Part shown: piece by piece, positions 1-5,137 of the stretch
Position numbering within the stretch: position 1 is the first letter of the stretch
How the letters are laid out: every line of letters begins with the position of its first letter
NCBI GenBank assembly: GCA_913049615.1
Contig: CAJWZI010000088.1
Span: 1 to 6,521, forward strand
Source: an uncultured Alphaproteobacteria bacterium
GTDB taxonomy: Bacteria > Pseudomonadota > Alphaproteobacteria > GCA-2731375
Length of the DNA: 6,521 nt
Direction of reading: 5' to 3'
Notes under the pieces: generated by a model
Told to the model about the DNA's origin: nothing
The model's input: only the letters and a program-made list of their open reading frames with translations
Databases searched by the model: none
Program-made: the position numbers and the translations under genes

Positions 1-44
1 CAGTTGAATGTTGTTGGTGGTATTGCCTCTATATGGTGATGAAT

Positions 45-51
45 AGGAGGA
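45..51 (+). promoter_or_regulatory. Strong Shine-Dalgarno of the SDR gene
   Basis: AGGAGGA lies six bases before the ATG at 58. It is a near-perfect anti-16S match with good spacing, and it fixes the start of the SDR gene. No promoter can be judged because only 44 bases precede it. Confidence 0.9.
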
Positions 52-57
52 CGTATT

Positions 58-855
58 ATGGGTCGTGTGGAAGGCAAAGTCGCAGTGGTTACGGGTGCTG
101 GTACAGGTATTGGCCGGGCCGCAGCGATGCGTTTAGCCGAGGAGGGTGCTATTATTACGGTTGCGGAAATGGATGAGGAGACAGGCCAGGAGGTGGCTGC
201 CGAAATTGGAGGTCAGGCCGAATTTGTTCGGCACGATGTACGTGAGGAAGCCAATTGGCAAGGGCTCTTCGATACCGTGGCGAAAAATCACGGGCGGCCT
301 GACATACTGGTCAACAATGCTGGCATTCTGGCCACAGAAAATGATCAGGAATTAGCTCTGACAGATTTGGAACAATGGCGGACGGTCCAGCAGGTTAATG
401 TGGAAGGTGTTTTTCTAGGTTGCAAATATGGTGTCGCAGCAATGACCGCGGACGGCGGCCGCGCTAAGGGTGGGGATGGTGGCGGTGCTATTGTCAATAT
501 GTCTTCTATCGCTGGGCTAATCGCGACTGCACATCTAGTCGCTTACGGGGCATCAAAAGGCGCGGTTCGCCAGTTGACTAAGTCCGTCGCCATAGATTGC
601 GCCCGCAAGGGCCTCGGCATTCGCTGTAATTCGGTTCATCCCGGCGTCATAGTCACCAACATGGGGAATCAGGTCATGAGCTTGGGCGGTGGTGACATGG
701 AGGCAAATTGGAAGGCACGACTGGCACTTGTACCGATGGGGGAGCCGGGTCAGGCGGTGGATGTGGCCAATTGCATTCTGTTCTTGGCTTCGGATGAAGC
801 CCGCCACGTTACCGGTGCTGAACTGGTGGTGGATGGAGGCATGACATCCGTTTAA
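58..855 (+). CDS. SDR-family NAD(P)-dependent oxidoreductase
   Basis: A complete 265-residue classical short-chain dehydrogenase/reductase, of normal length for the family (about 250). These soluble Rossmann-fold enzymes oxidise or reduce alcohol/carbonyl groups with NAD(H) or NADP(H). Visible in order are the cofactor glycine motif TGAGTGIG (residues 12-19), an acidic residue (Glu37) after the second beta strand that favours NAD(H), the NNAG motif (86-89), and the catalytic set Asn114, Ser150, Tyr163 and Lys167 (the last two in YGASK). The C-terminus has the usual GAELVVDGG. An extra Gly-rich stretch at about 129-143 (ADGGRAKGGDGGG) precedes the catalytic serine strand; it is longer than in most SDRs and is probably a surface loop. 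The start is set by the ideal Shine-Dalgarno. The substrate cannot be deduced: the family covers steroid, sugar, acyl and alicyclic alcohol dehydrogenases. The gene is followed after four bases by the remnant of a second SDR gene, so this was probably once a tandem pair. It converges on mutS. Confidence 0.93.
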   Translation: MGRVEGKVAVVTGAGTGIGRAAAMRLAEEGAIITVAEMDEETGQEVAAEIGGQAEFVRHDVREEANWQGLFDTVAKNHGRPDILVNNAGILATENDQELALTDLEQWRTVQQVNVEGVFLGCKYGVAAMTADGGRAKGGDGGGAIVNMSSIAGLIATAHLVAYGASKGAVRQLTKSVAIDCARKGLGIRCNSVHPGVIVTNMGNQVMSLGGGDMEANWKARLALVPMGEPGQAVDVANCILFLASDEARHVTGAELVVDGGMTSV

Positions 856-859
856 ACCC

Positions 860-928
860 ATGACAAATAGAGTGGAAGGAAAAGTCGCTATCGTCACGGG
901 CGGTGGAACGGGCCTAGGACTAGCTTGA
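860..928 (+). pseudogene. 5' stump of a second SDR gene
   Basis: An ATG four bases after the stop of the intact SDR opens a 22-codon frame whose protein contains RVEGKVAIVTGGGTGLG, ending in TGA at 926-928. It matches the N-terminus of the upstream SDR (RVEGKVAVVTGAGTGIG) at 14 of 17 positions and carries the TGxxxGxG cofactor motif. Nothing recognisable as SDR follows in any frame before mutS ends at 970, so the catalytic half is gone. Many codons differ from the intact copy at synonymous positions, so this is the remains of a diverged tandem paralogue and not a recent partial duplication. The tight spacing suggests it was translationally coupled to the upstream gene. A 22-residue peptide with only the first beta strand and glycine turn should have no enzyme activity. 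The resemblance is read directly from the sequence; the deletion history is inference. Confidence 0.8.
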
Positions 929-948
929 AAACAATCCAAATGGATCGT
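928..948 (-). terminator. Candidate Rho-independent terminator of mutS
   Basis: Read on the minus strand, 22 bases past the mutS stop, there is a seven-pair stem ACGATCC / GGATTGT (one G-U pair) around the loop ATTT, running into TTTT. In plus coordinates the arms are 931-937 and 942-948 with an A tract at 928-931. The stem is short and only moderately GC-rich, so it is a weak terminator at best. It has no T tract in the plus direction, so it would not stop SDR transcription. Confidence 0.4.
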
Positions 949-969
949 GCGGTTTATCGTGATTGGGCA

Positions 970-3663
970 TCATGTGTCTTCGATGTCTGCCTTTAAACGA
1001 TAAATCAAATCAAGGGCCGCGCGCGGTGTTAGGCTGTCGGGTACGATGTCTGCTAAGGCCTTCTCTACGGGGGAGGGTTCGGTGTTTTCTTGGTGCAAAC
1101 TAGACTGGAGCCGGGTTGCTGCAAACAGGGGCAAATCATCTGCTAGTCGATCAGCGCCCACCCGGCCCAATGTCTCGGATTGTTCCAGGCCAGCGAGCAC
1201 TGTTTGTGCGCGATCGATCACGGAGGCAGGAAGGCCAGCAAGTTTGGCGACCTGGATACCGTACGACCGGTCGGCGGCGCCAGGCGTGACTTCATGCAAG
1301 AAAACCACGTTACCTTGCCATTCCTTGACCCGTATAGTGACATTCGCCAACCTGTCCATCTTGCCGGCCAGGGCCGTTAATTCGTGGTAATGGGTGGCAA
1401 AGAGTGCGCGAGATTGGTTGACTTCATGCAGATGTTCAACCGTCGCCCAAGCGATGGACAACCCGTCATAGGTGGCTGTGCCACGACCAATTTCGTCTAA
1501 GATCACCATAGAGCGTGATGTTGCTTGGTTTAAAATGGCGGCGGTCTCCACCATCTCCACCATGAATGTAGACCGCCCCCTTGCCAGGTCATCCGCAGCG
1601 CCGACCCTGCTGAACAGACGATCTGCTACACCCAGATGAGCTGTGGTGGCGGGTACATAGGCACCCATCTGGGCCATGATGGCAATCAAGGCATTCTGCC
1701 GCAAGAATGTGCTCTTGCCCGCCATGTTGGGACCCGTGACTAGCCAGATTTTTCCGTCTCTGCCACTGGGATCGCTTAGCGTGCAATCATTGTCGATAAA
1801 TGCGCCTTCATTACGTTGCGCCAGAGCAGCCTCGACTACCGGGTGGCGGCCACCGCGTATATCAAAAACGTGGCTGTCATCTACCTCCGGGCGACAGTAT
1901 TGGCTAGTTACCGCTAATTCAGCGTTGGCGGCGGCGACGTCCAGGGTCGCCATGGCTTCGCCAGCGCGCAGGATGGACACTGACTGAGCGGCAACCTTGT
2001 CTGAAAGTTTGCGAAACAACTCCAACTCCAAGGCCAGCGCCCGGTCTGCGCTTTTGGCAATGCGTCGTTCCAAATCCGACAGTTCTACGGTGGAAAACCG
2101 CACGACATTGGCCATAGTTTGTCGGTGCACGAAGGTTTCACTCAAGGGCATCGTCATCAAGGTTTCGGCACGTCGTGCTGCAATCTCAATGAAATAACCT
2201 AGTACACGGTTATGTTTGATCTTGAGATTGTCTATGCCGCTTTGTTGGCGATAATCTCCTTCCAATCCGATGATCAGTTTGCGGGAAGCATCCCGTAACA
2301 ATCGCACCTCGTCTAATTCGGGCCGATAGTCGGCGGCAATGAAACCGCCGTCCCGGGTGCTTATGGGCAGCTCAGAATTTAGGGCACGGGTTAGTTCATC
2401 CACTAAAGTATCGTGACGTCCAAGGCCGGCTGCGGCGTCGTTTATTCCTGATGGCGGCAGGGGTAGATTAACTGCACTCAGAAAACCATCCAATTCATGA
2501 GCCGACGCCAATCCATCCCGGATGGTAGCAAGGTCCCTTGGGCCGCCCCGTTCTAGGCTTAGGCGAGCCTGAGCTCGGGCCATGTCGGGACTTTGCCGCA
2601 ATACGGCCCGTACATCCTGGCGCAGATGTTCGCCGGCAATAAAATAGGCGATCATGTCGAGGCGCTCATTAATACCTGCCGGCGAGAGAAGAGGTGCGGA
2701 AAGGTGCTGACTCAAAAGTCTTGCTCCGGCCCCGGTAACGGTTCGGTCTATCGTGTCGAGCAGGCTGCCTTTGGTTTCTCCGTTCAGGGTGCGTGTCAGT
2801 TCTAGATTGCGCCGGGTTGCTGGATCAATCGTGAGGGCTTCTTGGGTGGCGACTTGTCGTGGTGGCGTTAGGTGGGGTAGGCGGCCGGCCTGGGTCATTT
2901 CTAGATAATCGACGAGTGCACCGCATGCAGCTAACTCCGGTCGGCTGAAATTACCAAAGGCATCCAGCGAGGTGACTTCGAATAACGATGTGAGACGGCG
3001 TTCCCCAAATCCAGAATCAAACCGAGCGTCTGTGTAGGGGGACATGCGCGCTGTCCAGTCCTTATACCAGTCCATCTTGGAGATGGCCGCCAACATAGTA
3101 TCTGAAACAACGATTTCACCTGGCATTACCCGCTCTAATTCCGTGGCGATCGCCGGCACCGTGACTTCCGCACAAAGGAACTCACCCGTGGATAAATCAA
3201 GCCAGGCCAGGGCATGATTACCGCGCACCTGGGCCAAAGTTGCCAGGTAGTTATTAGTGCGAGGATCCAATAAGGCATCTTCAGTCAGTGTGCCCGGCGT
3301 TACTAAACGCACCACGGCCCGTTGGACTACGGCCTTGGCACCGCGTTTTTTGGCCTCTGCCGGGTCCTCGGTCTGTTCGCAAACGGCAACTCGAAATCCT
3401 TTACGGATAAGTCGCGATAGGTAAACATCTGCGCTGTGGACCGGTACCCCGCACATTGGGATATCATCACCTAAGTGCTTTCCCCTTTTGGTTAGCGTGA
3501 TGTCCAAGGCCTCTGCTGCCTTAACCGCATCTTCGAAGAACAATTCATAAAAATCGCCCATGCGGTAGAATAAGAGGCAATCACGATGCTGACCCTTAAT
3601 GGCCAGGAACTGCACCATCATCGGCGTCGGTTTCTCAATCGTCGCCGCTGTAGTTTTGTTCAT
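970..3663 (-). CDS. mutS: DNA mismatch repair protein MutS
   Basis: A complete MutS of 897 residues, close to the usual size (E. coli about 850, alphaproteobacteria often near 900). It scans DNA as a dimer, binds mispairs and small loops, and with MutL triggers strand excision in post-replicative repair. Visible features are the mismatch-binding Phe-x-Glu in GDFYE (Phe38, Glu40) in domain I, then the connector, core and clamp domains (roughly 130-570), including LKIKHNRVLGYFIEI (480-494). The ATPase domain has Walker A GPNMAGKST (644-652), the DDLARGRSTFMVEM signature (691-704), Walker B ILDEIGRGT (721-729, Asp723/Glu724) and the His of ATHYHEL (758). The C-terminal region ends in the conserved helix TPRAALDLIYRLK. 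I chose the ATG at 3663 (MNKTT) because TPMMVQFLAIK begins where other MutS proteins begin. The same frame stays open upstream to a TTG at 3861, but that part lies inside the EamA gene and has no MutS character. No good Shine-Dalgarno precedes the ATG. No motif is missing, so the protein should be active. Confidence 0.97.
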   Translation of the reverse strand: MNKTTAATIEKPTPMMVQFLAIKGQHRDCLLFYRMGDFYELFFEDAVKAAEALDITLTKRGKHLGDDIPMCGVPVHSADVYLSRLIRKGFRVAVCEQTEDPAEAKKRGAKAVVQRAVVRLVTPGTLTEDALLDPRTNNYLATLAQVRGNHALAWLDLSTGEFLCAEVTVPAIATELERVMPGEIVVSDTMLAAISKMDWYKDWTARMSPYTDARFDSGFGERRLTSLFEVTSLDAFGNFSRPELAACGALVDYLEMTQAGRLPHLTPPRQVATQEALTIDPATRRNLELTRTLNGETKGSLLDTIDRTVTGAGARLLSQHLSAPLLSPAGINERLDMIAYFIAGEHLRQDVRAVLRQSPDMARAQARLSLERGGPRDLATIRDGLASAHELDGFLSAVNLPLPPSGINDAAAGLGRHDTLVDELTRALNSELPISTRDGGFIAADYRPELDEVRLLRDASRKLIIGLEGDYRQQSGIDNLKIKHNRVLGYFIEIAARRAETLMTMPLSETFVHRQTMANVVRFSTVELSDLERRIAKSADRALALELELFRKLSDKVAAQSVSILRAGEAMATLDVAAANAELAVTSQYCRPEVDDSHVFDIRGGRHPVVEAALAQRNEGAFIDNDCTLSDPSGRDGKIWLVTGPNMAGKSTFLRQNALIAIMAQMGAYVPATTAHLGVADRLFSRVGAADDLARGRSTFMVEMVETAAILNQATSRSMVILDEIGRGTATYDGLSIAWATVEHLHEVNQSRALFATHYHELTALAGKMDRLANVTIRVKEWQGNVVFLHEVTPGAADRSYGIQVAKLAGLPASVIDRAQTVLAGLEQSETLGRVGADRLADDLPLFAATRLQSSLHQENTEPSPVEKALADIVPDSLTPRAALDLIYRLKADIEDT

Positions 3664-3711
3664 GGAACGCTCAAAAAAATTTGGTAAGTGCCTCGGGAGC
3701 TGGGTGTTCTT

Positions 3712-3744
3712 AAAAAGTAGCAAACCCAGCCTTCTAAGGCCAGG
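3712..3744 (-). terminator. Candidate Rho-independent terminator after the EamA gene
   Basis: On the minus strand, nine bases after the EamA stop, there is an eight-pair stem CCTGGCCT / AGGCTGGG (two G-U pairs) with the loop TAGA, then TTTGCTACTTTTT. In plus coordinates the arms are 3725-3732 and 3737-3744. An outer AAACCC / GGGTTT pairing (3722-3727 with 3749-3754) could compete with or extend the stem. The T tract is interrupted, so termination may be partial. If it works, it separates eamA from mutS, and mutS then needs a promoter in the roughly 50 bases before its ATG, where I see no clear one. Confidence 0.5.
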
Positions 3745-3752
3745 ATTGGGGT

Positions 3753-4661
3753 TTAAAATTTCTGGCGCTGTAGGGTCGTGGCAAGATTGATAGCCAGAGC
3801 GCCTACGATGAGGACTAGTGAAGACCATTCCCTTGCACCGATGTCTTCGCCCAAGATCCAAGCGCTAGCAAGAACACCGACCACGGGAACTGCCATTGCA
3901 CTGATCCCGGACACTATTGCTGGAAAGGCCGCAACCACGCGAAACCAGGCGAAATAGGCCACCGCGTTAGCTATAAAGATAATATAGCCTACGGCCAACC
4001 AGCTCTCCAGAGACATTGAGAAAAGGGACAGTTTGGTATCAAGGAAACCCCAGATCACCGCCATGGGAAGTGTAGATATGGCTAACTGCCAGCCAGCCAG
4101 TACAGTGGGATCGTTTTGCCAGATCCGTCGTTTCATCCAGACTGTGCCCAAACCAAATGAAATTGCGGATAACAGGGTCAGGCTGGCGCCCAGGGGGGCA
4201 TCGCGCAAGTGTGAAAGATCCTGGCTCATCAGAACCGCTAGGCCTGCTAATCCCAATACCAGGGCCAAGGCACGAGGCCAGGACATGCGTTCACCCAGGA
4301 TGAAGACGGCAAATATGCTAGCCCAAAGTGGCATGGTATAGACGATAACTGAGGCGCGCCCGGCGCTTAATAGATGGATGCCAAAGGTCATGGATACTTG
4401 AAAGATAGCCATGTTCAATAGGCCTGCAATAATCAGATCTACCCAATAGCTACGATGCACGGTCAATTTGGCGCCCTGCAAACGTCCTAGGGTCAACAGG
4501 ATGGCAGCGCTGGCGGCAATGACCAAGAAACGGCTGCTCCAGACGTCCAAATCACGCAACAGGATGGCCGTCATCGGATAGCTGAATCCCCAGCATAGCC
4601 ATGTGGTCATCATTAAAATATAACCGTATTCACGACGCGGGGGCGCGGTGTTATCTGTCAT
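3753..4661 (-). CDS. EamA/DMT-superfamily transporter
   Basis: A 302-residue inner-membrane protein of the drug/metabolite transporter superfamily, with about ten hydrophobic segments arranged as two EamA repeats of five helices. The first helix is at about 13-34. The first-repeat hallmark runs SAGRASVIVYTMPLWASIFA...LGERMSWPRALALVLGLAGL (99-141). The second is FPAIVSGISAMAVPVVGVLA...LGEDIGAREWSSLVLIVGAL (246-289), repeating the P-x-x-x-x-x-x-A and LGE pattern. Relatives export amino acids, nucleosides, drugs or other small metabolites; the sequence does not reveal this one's substrate. The start MTDNTAPPRREYG at 4661 is the first ATG and places helix 1 normally. A TTG at 4736 in the same frame would add 25 residues unlike the family. 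No real Shine-Dalgarno precedes the ATG, and a promoter-like pair sits so close that the mRNA may be leaderless. The gene is transcribed toward mutS and away from maeB. Confidence 0.9.
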   Translation of the reverse strand: MTDNTAPPRREYGYILMMTTWLCWGFSYPMTAILLRDLDVWSSRFLVIAASAAILLTLGRLQGAKLTVHRSYWVDLIIAGLLNMAIFQVSMTFGIHLLSAGRASVIVYTMPLWASIFAVFILGERMSWPRALALVLGLAGLAVLMSQDLSHLRDAPLGASLTLLSAISFGLGTVWMKRRIWQNDPTVLAGWQLAISTLPMAVIWGFLDTKLSLFSMSLESWLAVGYIIFIANAVAYFAWFRVVAAFPAIVSGISAMAVPVVGVLASAWILGEDIGAREWSSLVLIVGALAINLATTLQRQKF

Positions 4662-4667
4662 TGGGTT

Positions 4668-4696
4668 CTTATATCGCTTAGCGTGGAAATTGTGCA
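4668..4696 (-). promoter_or_regulatory. Possible eamA promoter giving a leaderless mRNA
   Basis: On the minus strand TGCACA (plus 4691-4696; four of six matches to TTGACA) is followed after 17 bases by TATAAG (plus 4668-4673; five of six matches to TATAAT). The -10 box ends six bases before the eamA ATG, so transcription would begin at or next to the A of the start codon. This fits the lack of a Shine-Dalgarno. It is a sequence match only. Confidence 0.35.
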
Positions 4697-4777
4697 GGGT
4701 ACAGAAACTTTGGATAATTGAAAGCTGAGAGCTCAAACATTGAATGGATTGATCGAATTGATCTCGTGCTTGCCGCC

Positions 4778-4822
4778 CGTCGGAAGTGTCTTTTCCGATT
4801 TGTTATGCGGTCCGGTCCGACG
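4778..4822 (+). promoter_or_regulatory. Two mutually exclusive hairpins in the maeB upstream region
   Basis: TCGGAA (4780-4785) can pair with TTCCGA (4793-4798). CGTCGGA (4778-4784), which shares most of the same bases, can instead pair perfectly with TCCGACG (4816-4822). Only one can form at a time, a layout seen in attenuators and riboswitches. The first hairpin is followed only by ATTTG, not a true T tract. With stems of six and seven pairs, chance is a serious alternative. Confidence 0.2.
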
Positions 4823-5126
4823 CTACCTCTTTCCAGTTTGTGAAGAAGTTCGGATTTCTCCATTCAATAAGGTAGTTCGAAATACATGAATCGGGGCTTG
4901 CTTTGTCAAGCGAGTGTAGGCGTAAACTGTTAGCTGAAACGAGCAAAACGTTATTTTGATGTACCCACATTGTGAATTCGAAACAACCGACCGACACAGG
5001 TTACAATTTAAGATCAGCACTAACTCAAAACAGTAATACATCGTGGCGCAAGAGTTTGGCCTGTGTTAGCAAGCAGCCGCAATTGTTTCGTCTAAATAGG
5101 CTAGGCGATTAGCAACTAAGCAATGC

Positions 5127-5131
5127 GGAAG
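5127..5131 (+). promoter_or_regulatory. Shine-Dalgarno of maeB
   Basis: GGAAG lies six bases before the ATG at 5138. This supports that start; the protein's N-terminus then matches the usual MaeB beginning. Confidence 0.7.
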
Positions 5132-5137
5132 ATATAA

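Larger units (their letters stand above)
4662..5137. other. 476-bp intergenic region between divergent eamA and maeB
   Basis: This stretch is AT-richer than the flanking genes and contains no convincing gene. The short minus-strand frames within it overlap one another, lack ribosome-binding sites and resemble no family I know. What it does hold is the eamA promoter candidate at its left end, an overlapping plus-strand promoter-like pair TTGTGC (4690-4695) and GATAAT (4714-4719; spacer 18), alternative hairpins at 4778-4822, a small GCTTG/CAAGC inverted repeat (4896-4900 and 4907-4911), and a TACAAT box (5002-5007) without a good -35 that might serve maeB. The maeB Shine-Dalgarno closes it. 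A small RNA or long leader is possible but is not shown by the sequence. Confidence 0.7.

Noticed and set aside
1..39. Possible 3' tail of an upstream plus-strand gene (frame 1 closes at TGA 37-39)
   Set aside because: Only 12 codons are visible and they match nothing identifiable. It cannot be told from chance without upstream sequence.
553..939. 128-codon minus-strand frame opposite the SDR 3' half and the stump
   Set aside because: It is a shadow of the well-supported SDR gene on the other strand, with no recognisable domain.
3664..3861. 66-codon in-frame N-terminal extension of MutS to a TTG at 3861
   Set aside because: It lies mostly within the 3' end of the EamA gene and across the candidate terminator, and has no MutS similarity. 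The conserved N-terminus starts right after the ATG at 3663.
4662..4736. 25-codon N-terminal extension of the EamA protein from a TTG
   Set aside because: It is polar sequence unlike the family, starts with a rare codon and has no ribosome-binding site. The ATG at 4661 places the first helix normally.
4748..4763. Direct repeat ATTGATC x2 spaced nine bases apart, resembling a half FNR/CRP-type operator
   Set aside because: The halves are direct, not inverted, so it does not fit TTGAT-N4-ATCAA. A single seven-base repeat is within chance.
4896..4911. GCTTG-CTTTGT-CAAGC hairpin as a terminator or operator
   Set aside because: The stem has only five pairs and no T tract follows in either direction. 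It is noted in the intergenic entry but does not support a separate feature.
4678..5041. Three overlapping short minus-strand open frames in the eamA-maeB gap
   Set aside because: They overlap one another in different frames, lack Shine-Dalgarno sequences and recognisable domains, and look like chance frames in AT-rich DNA.
4994..5066. Inverted repeat ACACAGG / CCTGTGT in the intergenic region
   Set aside because: The arms are seven bases with a loop of about 60 bases and no supporting inner stem, so it is likely chance.
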